This document shows, one piece after another, positions 1-7,919 of a stretch of 64,000 nt of DNA. Both the position numbers and the translations under genes were made by a program. The notes below the pieces were generated by a model. It was not told where the DNA came from. It did no database searches and saw only the letters and a list, made by a program, of their open reading frames with translations. How positions within the stretch are numbered: position 1 is the first letter of the stretch; every line of letters begins with the position of its first letter. The stretch is from Bacteroidia bacterium. Its GTDB lineage: Bacteria > Bacteroidota > Bacteroidia > NS11-12g > UBA9320. Location: assembly GCA_018402155.1 (NCBI GenBank), contig JAGYJG010000001.1:1942501-2006500 (forward strand), written 5' to 3'.

Positions 1-171
1 ACACCACAGTACGCCACCATAACCTATGATGTAAAAGAAGTGTTTCAAAATCCTGAAATATACACCATAGCAGAAGATGGAACTAGCTCGCATAGCACAA
101 CAAGTCCTGTTGTCATAAAATTGATAAATAACATGGGCAACATAATGACAGGAATTACTGTAAAGAAATAG
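1..171 (+). CDS. C-terminal fragment of an MbnP-like protein
   Basis: The window opens inside a reading frame that stays open for 56 codons and stops at 169-171, one base before the next gene. The visible tail contains FQNPEIYTIAED and ends KLINNMGNIMTGITVKK. In Bacteroidota and methanotrophs, MbnP-family periplasmic copper-binding proteins are very often encoded directly before an MbnH-type di-haem peroxidase, which is what follows here, and the Asn-rich 'NNMGNIM' end resembles that family. The name therefore rests largely on context. Most of the gene lies outside the window, so a different secreted protein is possible. Confidence 0.5.
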   Translation, partial: TPQYATITYDVKEVFQNPEIYTIAEDGTSSHSTTSPVVIKLINNMGNIMTGITVKK

Positions 172-172
172 A

Positions 173-1282
173 ATGAAAAAACTAATCGTATATCTACTCT
201 TAGCCAGCAGCGTCATCGCTTGCAAAGATGTTGTAAATGAAGTGCCAGATACCCCTTTTAGCACAACGCCTTATACGTTTAGCTTCAATAAAACAGTGCT
301 ACCTCCGGTGCGTATACCAAAAGATAATCCACTAACACAAGAAGGGGTACAACTTGGCCGCATGCTGTTTTATGACCCAATACTAAGTGCAGATAGCACC
401 CAAAGTTGCGCATCATGTCACAATCAAACAGATGCTTTCACTGACAATGGACGCCAGTTTAGCACTGGTATACGAGGCATTACAGGCACCAGAAATGCAA
501 TGTCTATTGTAAATATGATGTGGCACTTGGATGGATTTTTCTGGGATGGTCGCTCCGATGCATTAAAACACCTGGCACTGATACCCATAGAAGATCCTAC
601 AGAAATGGATGAAACAATAGGGAATGTAGTGGCAAAGCTCAACCGCTCACCTATGTATCAAGAAGCATTTAAAAAAGCCTTCGGAACAGGAGCCATAGGA
701 GACGAAATCATTGGCAAGGCGCTGGAGCAATTTATGCTAACAATGGTAAGTGGCAATTCTAAATTTGACCGCGTAGTAATGCTCAAAACAGAGGAGTTTA
801 CAGTGCAAGAGCGCACAGGACAAACTATTTTTAACCAAGAGGCTACGCCAATAAATGAGGAGCTCGACCCAAAAAATCCCAAAAATTTTGGCGGAGATTG
901 TTTTCATTGCCACGGTAATAGTCTCTTTATGAGCCGCAATTATATGAGTAATGGGTTGCCAAATGTAACCGATTTAGGACGTGGTGCTACAAATGGAAAC
1001 CCACGAGATAATTACAAATTTAAAACACCTACGCTGCGCAACATTGAAAAGACAGCCCCTTATATGCATGATGGTAGGTTTAACACCCTAGAGGAAGTGG
1101 TACAGCACTACCTGAGCGATATGACAAATGCAACCGCAAACTTGGGAGATGAACCAAACATGCACGCACTACGGGACTCTGTATACCTCAGCGAAGAACA
1201 TAAAGCCGCTTTGGTAGCATTTTTGAAGACCCTAACTGACGACGATTTTTTAACCAATGAAGCTTATTCAAATCCATTTTAA
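173..1282 (+). CDS. Di-haem cytochrome c peroxidase, MbnH-like lipoprotein
   Basis: This is a 369-residue di-haem protein of the CcpA/MauG/MbnH superfamily. The N-terminus is a lipoprotein signal (ASSVIAC, Cys17), so it is probably anchored in the periplasm or outer membrane. Two c-type haem sites are visible: CASCH at residues 79-83 and CFHCH at 243-247. The family signatures FFWDGR (about 122-127) and APYMHDGRF are present, the latter supplying the Met ligand near the second haem. Known MbnH enzymes oxidise a tryptophan in the partner MbnP to kynurenine to create a copper site, while classical relatives reduce H2O2. The gene starts one base after an MbnP-like gene and is followed by a metal-binding protein, so I favour the MbnH role over generic peroxidase. 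That choice is inference. Confidence 0.85.
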   Translation: MKKLIVYLLLASSVIACKDVVNEVPDTPFSTTPYTFSFNKTVLPPVRIPKDNPLTQEGVQLGRMLFYDPILSADSTQSCASCHNQTDAFTDNGRQFSTGIRGITGTRNAMSIVNMMWHLDGFFWDGRSDALKHLALIPIEDPTEMDETIGNVVAKLNRSPMYQEAFKKAFGTGAIGDEIIGKALEQFMLTMVSGNSKFDRVVMLKTEEFTVQERTGQTIFNQEATPINEELDPKNPKNFGGDCFHCHGNSLFMSRNYMSNGLPNVTDLGRGATNGNPRDNYKFKTPTLRNIEKTAPYMHDGRFNTLEEVVQHYLSDMTNATANLGDEPNMHALRDSVYLSEEHKAALVAFLKTLTDDDFLTNEAYSNPF

Positions 1283-1321
1283 CCAAATAAAAATTATTTT
1301 AACATTTTAAAAAAACAACAC

Positions 1322-1693
1322 ATGAAACAAATTTTTTTAGCCATTTTAATGATAGCCACACTAGGTGTGACTGCAAAAAACATCACCAAAACCATTTTAG
1401 TAAAAGGCGAATGTGGTGAATGTAAAGAGAAAATAGAAGCGGCTCTAGACATGCCGGGAGTAAGTTTTGCAGAATGGAACGAAGAGACCAAAATGCTAAC
1501 TATACGTTTCAACGACAAAAAAATAACAGAAGATGACATACACAACACTATCAGTAATTTGGGCTATGCCACAGACCGCCTAGAAGCCAACAAAGCTAGC
1601 CAGGCCAAACTCTCTAAGTGCTGCCAACCAAAGGAAGTGAAGAAAGCATGTGATGATAAAAAAAGCTGCTGCTCAGGCACAAAAAAACAATAG
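1322..1693 (+). CDS. Secreted heavy-metal-associated (HMA) domain protein with Cys-rich tail
   Basis: This 123-residue protein has an N-terminal signal peptide (about 1-18) and an HMA fold with the metal motif GECGECKEKIEAAL, a CxxC pair in the place of the usual MxCxxC. It ends in a Cys-rich tail (KCCQ, KKAC, SCCSG) that could bind additional metal. HMA domains carry Cu(I) or other soft metals. It lies 39 bp after the di-haem peroxidase and before a strong terminator, so it is probably the last gene of the MbnP-MbnH-HMA transcript and may deliver or buffer copper. The metal is inferred from context. Confidence 0.75.
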   Translation: MKQIFLAILMIATLGVTAKNITKTILVKGECGECKEKIEAALDMPGVSFAEWNEETKMLTIRFNDKKITEDDIHNTISNLGYATDRLEANKASQAKLSKCCQPKEVKKACDDKKSCCSGTKKQ

Positions 1694-1705
1694 ATTCAAT
1701 TCACT

Positions 1706-1742
1706 AAAAAAAGGCCCGAACAAACATTCGGGCCTTTTTTTT
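1706..1742 (+). terminator. Rho-independent terminator after the HMA gene
   Basis: The stem GGCCCGAA/TTCGGGCC (1713-1720 with 1727-1734) has a 6-base loop and is followed by eight T. It lies 13 bp past the HMA stop codon and is also preceded by an A-run, so it may work in both directions. Confidence 0.9.
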
Positions 1743-1895
1743 GGCTAGCAGGGAATGCGCACACACCGTCGGTCACATTGGTCGCATCAAAACGCACTAT
1801 TTCATTGTCTTCCCACTTTTTGATTCTAATGCATACCGTCTAATATCTCTATTTCTGATACTCTCTTCACTCGCACCCAATACTCAAATAAAATG

Positions 1896-1903
1896 TAACT
1901 TTG
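1896..1903 (+). promoter_or_regulatory. Putative -7 box (TAACTTTG) for the panD transcript
   Basis: TAACTTTG matches the Bacteroidota -7 consensus TAnnTTTG and lies 20 bp before the panD start, giving a short leader. No good TTTG -33 box is visible at the usual distance, so this is a motif call only. Confidence 0.45.
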
Positions 1904-1923
1904 CACATTAAAAATAAGGCATA

Positions 1924-2277
1924 ATGCTGATAGAAGTTTTAAAATCCAAAATACACCGAGCGAAAATTACCCAAACTGAGTTAGACTATGTTGGGAGTAT
2001 AACCATAGATGAGAATTTGATGGATGCTGCCAATATGATAGAAGGTGAAAAGGTGCTCATTGTAAATAATAATAATGGCGAAAGACTAGAAACGTATGTA
2101 ATAGCCGGCGAAAGAGGCAGCGGAATGGTTTGTCTTAACGGCGCGGCAGCTCGCAAAGCAGCCAAAGGTGATATTGTCATTGTATTATCTTTTGCCACCA
2201 TGGAGTTTGAAGCAGCAAAAAAGTTTACTCCTTTTTTAGTGTTTCCAGACAGGAACAACAAAATAATCTGTGACTAA
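1924..2277 (+). CDS. panD: Aspartate 1-decarboxylase (pyruvoyl enzyme)
   Basis: PanD decarboxylates L-aspartate to beta-alanine, the precursor for pantothenate and coenzyme A. The 117-residue product is normal length. The self-cleavage site Gly24-Ser25 (in YVGSITID) is intact; it generates the N-terminal pyruvoyl group. The conserved [15 protein letters not shown] segment (about 63-77) and Lys9-Ile-His-Arg near the N-terminus are also in place. The 3' end overlaps the next gene by 8 bp, which suggests translational coupling. The identification is firm. Confidence 0.95.
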   Translation: MLIEVLKSKIHRAKITQTELDYVGSITIDENLMDAANMIEGEKVLIVNNNNGERLETYVIAGERGSGMVCLNGAAARKAAKGDIVIVLSFATMEFEAAKKFTPFLVFPDRNNKIICD

Positions 2278-3265
2278 AAATACAAAAACAGGCATTCAAA
2301 CAGTAGTTTTCCTCTTACTAGGAATCTCCTTGTTTTACTACGCAATAGGCTCAGAGCCTATTGGCGATAAAATAAAGAATGCTGACCTTTTTTGGATTAG
2401 TGTGTCAATGTTTTGCGGGATATTAAGTCATTTGGCGCGTGCACTAAGATGGAACCTACTACTAGAGCCAATGGGCTATAAGGCTGGTCTTTGGGCAAGT
2501 TTCCACGCTGTTATCTTAGGGTATCTGGTCAATATGGTTTTGCCCCGAGTAGGTGAAATAACCCGGCCCGCTGTGCTCAGCAAGGTAGAAAACATCCCTT
2601 TCAATAAGTTGGTAGGAACTGTAGTGGTAGAACGCGTAGTGGATTTACTCATCACCCTGCTCATTGCTATTGCGATTTTCTTTATACAATTTCAAATCAT
2701 TTCCGATTTCTTTAGCGGTATTTTTACCTATATCAACGTTAAAAACATAGCTTTATACGTAGTTCTGGTCTTAGTAATTTTCATTGGATTATTTATCCTC
2801 TACAAAAAACGACGTTGGTTTTACCAACTTCCTATTATTAGCAAGTTTCAAAGTTTCATAGAAGGCCTATTAGACGGTATGAAAACCGTATTTAGCCTTC
2901 AGCAAAAGGGACTTTTTATTTTTTACAGCTTATTTATTTGGGTCATGTATTTTTTTATGCCATTTTTTGTGCTCTACGCACTAGAGGGCACTGCCCATCT
3001 CGGAGTATCTGCCGGGCTCACGGTATTGCTGTTTGGCACAGCGGCTATGATAGTCCCCGTACCAGGTGGTGTAGGTACTTTTGAATTTATGGTGCCCGCT
3101 GCTTTGGCCTTATATGGGATAGCACCCCTTATAGGAAAAAGTTATGCTATTATCACTCACGCTATACAATTTCTGGTAATACTAGGCGTAGGAGCTTTCT
3201 CCATTATTTATTTTATTATAAAAAACCAACAACTGAAAAAATACAATGTGGAATCAACTGATTGA
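2270..3265 (+). CDS. Integral membrane protein, lysylphosphatidylglycerol synthase TM-region (UPF0104) family
   Basis: This is a 331-residue protein with about eight hydrophobic segments, of the family sharing the transmembrane half of MprF-type enzymes and often called flippase-like. Family features include [12 protein letters not shown] near residue 60, [13 protein letters not shown], and the late motif [12 protein letters not shown]. There is no soluble lysyl-transferase domain, so its substrate is unknown; lipid or glycan-lipid flipping is the usual guess. It starts with GTG inside the end of panD and overlaps the following rfaE2 gene by 20 bp, so the three genes are probably co-translated. 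The link with heptose activation may hint at envelope glycan work, but this is speculative. Confidence 0.8.
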   Translation: MTKNTKTGIQTVVFLLLGISLFYYAIGSEPIGDKIKNADLFWISVSMFCGILSHLARALRWNLLLEPMGYKAGLWASFHAVILGYLVNMVLPRVGEITRPAVLSKVENIPFNKLVGTVVVERVVDLLITLLIAIAIFFIQFQIISDFFSGIFTYINVKNIALYVVLVLVIFIGLFILYKKRRWFYQLPIISKFQSFIEGLLDGMKTVFSLQQKGLFIFYSLFIWVMYFFMPFFVLYALEGTAHLGVSAGLTVLLFGTAAMIVPVPGGVGTFEFMVPAALALYGIAPLIGKSYAIITHAIQFLVILGVGAFSIIYFIIKNQQLKKYNVESTD

Positions 3266-3740
3266 AGACAAGATATATAAACGTGCTGACGACTTAGCCA
3301 AGCAAATAACTCTTTGGGCTATGTACAATGAGAAAATAGTATTTACCAATGGATGCTTTGATTTACTGCACATGGGCCACATAGACTATTTATGTAAGTC
3401 CGCAGATTTGGGAGATAGACTTGTTATAGGAGTAAATACAGACGCATCTGTACGTAAATTAAAAGGAGCTTCAAGGCCAATTATTCACCAAGATACTCGA
3501 CTCATTAAGTTGGCTGCTTTGGCTTTTGTAGATGCGGTTATCCTATTTGATGAGGAAACACCTTTGGAACTGATATCTGTACTTAAACCTCACGTACTTG
3601 CTAAAGGTGGTGATTATACCACAGAGACTATTGTTGGTGCACGTGAAGTATTAGCCAGAAATGGTCGAGTTGAGGTTATTCCATTTTTGGATGGGCATAG
3701 CAGTACTGCTATTATTCAAAAAATACAATCAGATAACTGA
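3246..3740 (+). CDS. rfaE2: D-glycero-beta-D-manno-heptose 1-phosphate adenylyltransferase
   Basis: This stand-alone nucleotidyltransferase corresponds to the C-terminal half of E. coli HldE. It transfers AMP/ADP to heptose 1-phosphate to form ADP-heptose for lipopolysaccharide core. The cytidylyltransferase-fold motif TNGCFDLLHMGH (residues 34-45, with the HxGH nucleotide site) and GVNTDASVRKLKG (about 72-84) are clear. The length of 164 residues fits the single-domain form. The start overlaps the preceding membrane protein gene. No kinase half (rfaE1) is present in the window. Confidence 0.92.
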   Translation: MWNQLIEDKIYKRADDLAKQITLWAMYNEKIVFTNGCFDLLHMGHIDYLCKSADLGDRLVIGVNTDASVRKLKGASRPIIHQDTRLIKLAALAFVDAVILFDEETPLELISVLKPHVLAKGGDYTTETIVGAREVLARNGRVEVIPFLDGHSSTAIIQKIQSDN

Positions 3741-3741
3741 A

Positions 3742-4437
3742 TTACTTTCTTTTTCCGCCTTTTAAATCTTCTTGCAAAAGAGCAAGCTCATCCCATTTAC
3801 CTTGGTGAGCAAGCTGTGCTTGCTCAGCCCAAGTAGACGGATCATGGACAGCATAGTTAGGTCCTGCAGCTATTAGAATCCCTTTTATACGCTGTACGCT
3901 AGCCTCTGTGATGTCTTTAAAATTGATTAGTCCATCGTTATTTAATAGCTGTTCTATCTTTGGGCCAATACCCTCTATTTTTTTTAAATCGTCAGCAATT
4001 TTATTTGCACTGTCAGAAGTTAGCGGCATAACTCCCCCTTCAGCGTGGTCAGTAGGCTGCTCAGGCTTTATTTCACTGGAACTAGTTGGTTTCTCATCTT
4101 TACTTTGTGCCAAAGACAAGGCATTTTCAGCCTTAACGCGTGAGGCAAAGCACTCAGAAAGTCGTGTATTTAGCTTGTCTATTTCTCGCTTTTGTGCCCC
4201 AAGTTGTATTTCATTTTTCTCAATCTCCGATCTAGCAGTTTCGTATTGCTTTGCCTCAGTATACAGCCTAGCATTTTCTGATTCTAAAGTAAGGATTCGT
4301 TTTTTTACTCCTTCATTTAGCACTAAACGCAGCAAATAGCCCAATATAAAAGCTATACAGAGTATAAATGCTAACTCCCAAACGTAAGTCAGCATATCTG
4401 AATTTCCTGGGCCTTCAAAAAATTTTTCTGTATTCAT
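3742..4437 (-). CDS. Membrane-anchored coiled-coil protein with C-terminal helix-hairpin-helix
   Basis: The 231-residue protein has one transmembrane helix (about 17-38), then a charged, heptad-like stretch (about 45-115) predicted to be coiled coil, a polar linker, and a helix-hairpin-helix-like segment DDLKKIEGIGPKIEQLL near residue 150. Such 'GIGPK' hairpins bind DNA non-specifically in other proteins and occur in several Bacteroidota membrane proteins whose function is unknown. It is 15 bp downstream of the OmpA-family gene and on the same strand, so the two are probably one operon. It converges with rfaE2, one base apart. Confidence 0.6.
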   Translation of the reverse strand: MNTEKFFEGPGNSDMLTYVWELAFILCIAFILGYLLRLVLNEGVKKRILTLESENARLYTEAKQYETARSEIEKNEIQLGAQKREIDKLNTRLSECFASRVKAENALSLAQSKDEKPTSSSEIKPEQPTDHAEGGVMPLTSDSANKIADDLKKIEGIGPKIEQLLNNDGLINFKDITEASVQRIKGILIAAGPNYAVHDPSTWAEQAQLAHQGKWDELALLQEDLKGGKRK

Positions 4438-4452
4438 TGCTATCGTGTTTGT

Positions 4453-5214
4453 TTAGTTAACCAAAATTTCTATTCTATTATTTATCACACGCCCACTATC
4501 CGTACTATTATCTGCTAGAGGTTCTGTGAGCCCTTTGCTCGATACTATGACCATACTATCTATTGCGCCACGTTCTATCAGCAAATCTCTCACTGTATTG
4601 GCCTTTAAAAGTGCGTTTTCAAAACTTTTTTCCTCATCGTCAGTAGCATCAGTGTGACCAACTATATGAAGTTTTGTCTTATTATATTCCTTTGCTAAAA
4701 ATGTAAGATAGGCATCTACTTTTGGTTCTAATAGAGATGTTACATCGCGAAGACCCACATATATGATTGCTCCAAAGTCTGTCTCTGTTATCCATTCATT
4801 TCGAGTTATAACTTTGAATTTTACGGCTTCCAAAGCCATTTTTACAGTATCAAATTGTGCCACCTCAGAGCGAAGTACAATTCTATTTGGGTTAATAGCG
4901 GTTAGCACTTTTTGTACCTCTACCGCTCGGGCAAAACCCAGATTATCATAGGCATTTGGCTCTTCCAAACTATATAATCCCGTTATCTGTAACAAATTAG
5001 AGTCTACTAGTAGACGCACCAACCTATCTTGCAATGCCGGAAACAAACTTCCTAATGATGGAGTGTCTACCCCCTTACTAAAACTAATTGCGGGCGATTC
5101 CACCACTAGCTTACTGCTGGGGCACTTTTGCTTTATAGTGCACACATAGTACCATCCAGAGGCTACAGACCAGATGACGAACAGTAGAAACACTAGAAAA
5201 GCCTTTGCTCTCAT
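4453..5214 (-). CDS. OmpA-family protein
   Basis: The 253-residue protein has an N-terminal membrane anchor or signal (about 6-26) and a C-terminal OmpA/MotB-like domain. The peptidoglycan-binding core is visible as HIVGHTDATDDEE followed by NALLKANTVRDLLIERG and GRVINNRIEILV. An earlier segment (GLYSLEEPNAYDNLGFARAVEVQKVL) looks like a second, more degenerate OmpA-like unit, an arrangement seen in other Bacteroidota. It probably tethers the envelope to peptidoglycan. It is the first gene of a two-gene unit with the helix-hairpin-helix protein. Confidence 0.8.
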   Translation of the reverse strand: MRAKAFLVFLLFVIWSVASGWYYVCTIKQKCPSSKLVVESPAISFSKGVDTPSLGSLFPALQDRLVRLLVDSNLLQITGLYSLEEPNAYDNLGFARAVEVQKVLTAINPNRIVLRSEVAQFDTVKMALEAVKFKVITRNEWITETDFGAIIYVGLRDVTSLLEPKVDAYLTFLAKEYNKTKLHIVGHTDATDDEEKSFENALLKANTVRDLLIERGAIDSMVIVSSKGLTEPLADNSTDSGRVINNRIEILVN

Positions 5215-5226
5215 ACTATACTTTAG

Positions 5227-5250
5227 TTGCGGAGAAAGGGATTAGGACCC
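5227..5250 (+). repeat. Duplicated tRNA-Ser 3'-end fragment (candidate att site)
   Basis: TTGCGGAGAAAGGGATT followed by AGGACCC matches the tRNA-Ser 3' end at 10668-10693 (TTGCGGAGAAAGAGGGATT then CGAACCC) in the same orientation, with a 2-base deletion and two substitutions. It stands 13 bp upstream of the OmpA-family gene start and has no tRNA body attached, as expected for the distal attachment-site copy of an integrated element. Confidence 0.55.
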
Positions 5251-5483
5251 AGCCTCCTATATACTTATTATCAGTTAATTATAACAATTAATTCGCCTAA
5301 GTCAACCCGCTAAACAACCCAATCGGCCGCGGAGGGCATTTCACCCAATTGTATGTCTCAGTGTTTGCAAATATAATTGTTTTGCCAAAAAGTTGATTCC
5401 TTAATTCCAGTTTTGAGAGCTACCCAGGTGGATAGCTCTCCAAGCAAGTGAGAGAAGCGGAGATTTATTCTTTCTTACTTGCA

Positions 5484-5616
5484 TATTACGGCGGCGGGCT
5501 TGGCGAAGGTGGCGATTTTTACCCCTGAACTAACTACGAAGAACTGAACTTCAAATTTAGCAATTAGCTGTCCTACGAAGCACAAAAACCCTGCTTGCGT
5601 ATAGGTGCTGTTGTAC
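5484..5616 (-). repeat. attC-like repeat copy A
   Basis: This ~133 bp sequence aligns end to end with copy B at 6161-6292. Shared blocks include AGGTGG.GATT.TTA, TGAACT, ATTTAGCA, GAAGCAC and CCCTGCTTGCGTATAGGTG. It lies directly 3' of the lipoprotein gene at 5625-6050 (8 bp away), the position of attC in an integron cassette. Its ends are imperfect inverted repeats. Just outside, on the OmpA side, are two further hairpins (5415-5440 and about 5442-5484). Whether it is recombinogenic is unknown. Confidence 0.55.
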
Positions 5617-5624
5617 GGTCGTTT

Positions 5625-6050
5625 TTATTCTTCTTTTTTCCAATCTTCAATAATTTTTACACTATCCTGATAAAACGTAAAGGTCAACCAGTTATCTAAA
5701 ACAGCACCTACAAATGACTTTTGAGTATTATTAATATCAAAATGAATTATACTATTTGCAGTGTCAAGTTCAAATGTGCCATTGATATCAGGTCCGTATT
5801 GTGCTTTTGTAAATTCTCCTTTTAAATCATCTAATTCACTATCTCCTATTAATTCGAGGGTTTCAAAATGAATTGACATATCAGTAATTCCGCCAATTGT
5901 CAATCCTTGGAGCCTCCATTTCCCGAGAATACCATGTTGTTCTAATCTGTCGGACGGATCAATTTTGTCATTTTCTTCGTCTTTTTCGCAGCTAGTGAAA
6001 ACTGTTATAATGGATAAAGTTAGTAAAAGTAAATATTTCAGTTTGCTCAT
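5625..6050 (-). CDS. Small lipoprotein, cassette-borne, function unknown
   Basis: This is a 141-residue protein with a lipoprotein signal (SIITVFTSC, Cys20) and an acidic linker (EKDEENDKIDPSD). The mature part has GILGKWRLQGLTIGG and a run of beta-strand-like segments, resembling lipocalin-like or META-type Bacteroidota lipoproteins in outline only. I do not recognise a family. It sits alone between two attC-like repeats and reads towards copy A, so it looks like a single-gene cassette. No terminator or promoter is evident. Confidence 0.65.
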   Translation of the reverse strand: MSKLKYLLLLTLSIITVFTSCEKDEENDKIDPSDRLEQHGILGKWRLQGLTIGGITDMSIHFETLELIGDSELDDLKGEFTKAQYGPDINGTFELDTANSIIHFDINNTQKSFVGAVLDNWLTFTFYQDSVKIIEDWKKEE

Positions 6051-6160
6051 TTGTCTTTATTAATAAAATCTAAAGCGAAGTTAATTTTGAATTTGTTAGG
6101 ACTTTGCACTTAGTGAATTATTTTTATGTTATTTTTTGCTGTCGGTTTTTTTAAATGCCC

Positions 6161-6292
6161 CATAACGTTTTGCAGCTACACGCAGGTGGGGATTCTTAGC
6201 ACTGAACTTCATTAAAAGTACTGAACTTGGATTTAGCACTTCACTTTCATAGAAGCACTGAACCCCCTGCTTGCGTATAGGTGATGTTATCG
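6161..6292 (-). repeat. attC-like repeat copy B
   Basis: Read on the minus strand it starts CGATAAC and ends GTTATGG, which pair as an imperfect inverted repeat, like the R''/R' ends of an attC site. The CGCAAGCAGGGGG and CCCCACCTGCGTG arms also pair in part. The interior holds a degenerate tandem of about 35 bp (TTAGCACT..GAAC twice). It is 66 bp past the stop of the AlbA-type gene at 6358 and upstream of the lipoprotein gene, matching cassette order. The strict attC consensus GTTRRRY is not met. Confidence 0.55.
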
Positions 6293-6357
6293 CTTCGGTG
6301 TTCTTCTCTGTCGATTTTCTTCATTATTTGTATTGTCTTATGAGCCAATTGAGCCAA

Positions 6358-7689
6358 TTATGAGCCAATCAAAACATAAGTTGTACCTGCCCCAACTTCT
6401 CCACTTCTGTCAAATACTTTGAACTTCTCAACAAGTTCAGTAAAATCTCTGGTGGCAGTTGCTTTTGAAACATCATTTAAAGTCTGATAATCACTATTAT
6501 TAATTTTTCCGTTTTCTTTTACGAAAAGCACAGCCTTGATCTGACGTTCATTAAGTCCAAGGTCTTTAAGTTGGTTGTGGTTATAAATGTCCTTTCTGAA
6601 CTCAACCCAAAAACCTGAACTTTTAAAAAAGAACATGGGTGCAGGAAGTCCAAAATTAAAGCACTGCTCTGTCATTTTTGAAATACCACGACCCCAAGAT
6701 TCAATATATCCGCTTCGAAAAAGTGCATTTGCAACGTCTGGATTAAATGGCTTAGAGGAGTGCTTGTCTAAAAGCGTTTCAATGGTCCAGTTTTCAGGAA
6801 GTTGCCCTTCATTCCAAATCATTATCTTGTCTTTGTAAACACTGATTTGAATAGGAACACCGCCCGAATAGTCTTTATGGGCAACCGCATTTAGTAATGC
6901 TTCCCTGATTGCTTCTTTTGGATACTCGTATGTTTCCACACGATTCAACCCTTCATAGCTTATCAAACCTTTGATATATTTTGTGAAAAGTAATTCTGTT
7001 GTCTTCTCAATTTGTTCAAAAAGATTTCCGTGAATTTCGTCTTGATATCTCAAGTCACTGTCACTTTCGAAAAAACCTATTTTTATGTAAGTGCCTGTTA
7101 TATACTTTTCTGGTTTAGGGTGAAAAAGTAGAATAGATGCCCTCTTAAGAAATTTTCCTTCTTTGAGTTGAAGGTTTTCAATAAGGTGTTCATTACTATC
7201 AGTTAAACTTCCTTCATCAATTCTTTGGCTTCTGAAAGCTCGTTTGCGGAAAAAATCAAATGTTTCTTGCTTAAAGTCATTTATTGAAACATTCGGAACA
7301 GGGACTCCATCCCATCTTTTCCCTTTTTTCTGAAGGAGAAACTTGTCAAGTGCTGCCCCCTTTAATTCCTGTTTGGTGCTGCCGCTTCTGTAATGATATT
7401 GCCCTTTGTAATTGACTGGATAAGGGTATTGCTCAACAAGAATTTCAATAAATTTCCCTTGGTCGGTTTGGTGCAGATTAACATCAACTAAAATCCCTAA
7501 AATGTCTCTGACCTTGTTAGGAATTTCTTCTAAAAGCTTTTTAGCATCCCTCAAGTCAACTACATTTCCTGAGTCGTCTTTCCCGATAAAAATAGTACCA
7601 CCATAAGCATTTGCAAAACCACAAATCCATTTCAAGTATTCGTCTCTCCAAGTTACTTTAAACTCAATATTTTGCGATTCTGATGCCAC
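6358..7689 (-). CDS. AlbA_2/Schlafen-type ATP-binding transcriptional regulator-like protein
   Basis: The N-terminal half is a Schlafen-AlbA_2 domain (ESQNIEFKVTW, then FANAYGGTIFIGKDDSGNVV). The middle is the associated GHKL-like ATP-binding segment (EAIREALLNAVAHKDYS, then IWNEGQLP and GYIESWGRGI). The C-terminus is a short winged-helix-like region. Such proteins are frequent in accessory DNA and are often near defence or regulatory genes; their molecular role is not settled. The frame is open up to 7824, but the first strong family residues follow a GTG at 7689, and a recombination-site-like sequence lies at 7761-7788, so I prefer the shorter start (443 residues). It is followed by attC-like copy B. 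Confidence 0.8.
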   Translation of the reverse strand: MASESQNIEFKVTWRDEYLKWICGFANAYGGTIFIGKDDSGNVVDLRDAKKLLEEIPNKVRDILGILVDVNLHQTDQGKFIEILVEQYPYPVNYKGQYHYRSGSTKQELKGAALDKFLLQKKGKRWDGVPVPNVSINDFKQETFDFFRKRAFRSQRIDEGSLTDSNEHLIENLQLKEGKFLKRASILLFHPKPEKYITGTYIKIGFFESDSDLRYQDEIHGNLFEQIEKTTELLFTKYIKGLISYEGLNRVETYEYPKEAIREALLNAVAHKDYSGGVPIQISVYKDKIMIWNEGQLPENWTIETLLDKHSSKPFNPDVANALFRSGYIESWGRGISKMTEQCFNFGLPAPMFFFKSSGFWVEFRKDIYNHNQLKDLGLNERQIKAVLFVKENGKINNSDYQTLNDVSKATATRDFTELVEKFKVFDRSGEVGAGTTYVLIGS

Positions 7690-7760
7690 TACAGATAATT
7701 TATAAGTTGCAAATTTACTCTTTTCTCTAATGTTATTTTGATGTTTGGGTTTTCTACACT

Positions 7761-7788
7761 GAGCGCTAACATCAGTATATGCCCAATA
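7761..7788 (-). repeat. Possible recombination-site end upstream of the first cassette gene
   Basis: On the minus strand this reads GGGCATATACTGATGTTAGC then GC. It resembles the plus-strand end of the attC-like repeats (TTGCGTATAGGTGATGTTAT then CGC), so it is one repeat end in the opposite orientation. It lies just upstream of the AlbA-type gene and just downstream of the recombinase remnant, where an attI-like or worn attC site would be expected. It is a single short match. Confidence 0.3.
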
Positions 7789-7919
7789 CATACCCCCTAT
7801 TGTGCATATTTCCACTATGTACACTATAGAAAACGTGTCTCATTAAAAAAGGTGTACGATGAAACATTGTGAACTGGTTATACGTATCATTTCTATTACC
7901 CTCCAAAATTAACTAAACC

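Noticed and set aside
5415-5440. Terminator between OmpA-family gene and the lipoprotein gene
   Set aside because: GAGAGCTA/TAGCTCTC forms a hairpin, but no T-run follows on either strand, and it sits beside an attC-like repeat.
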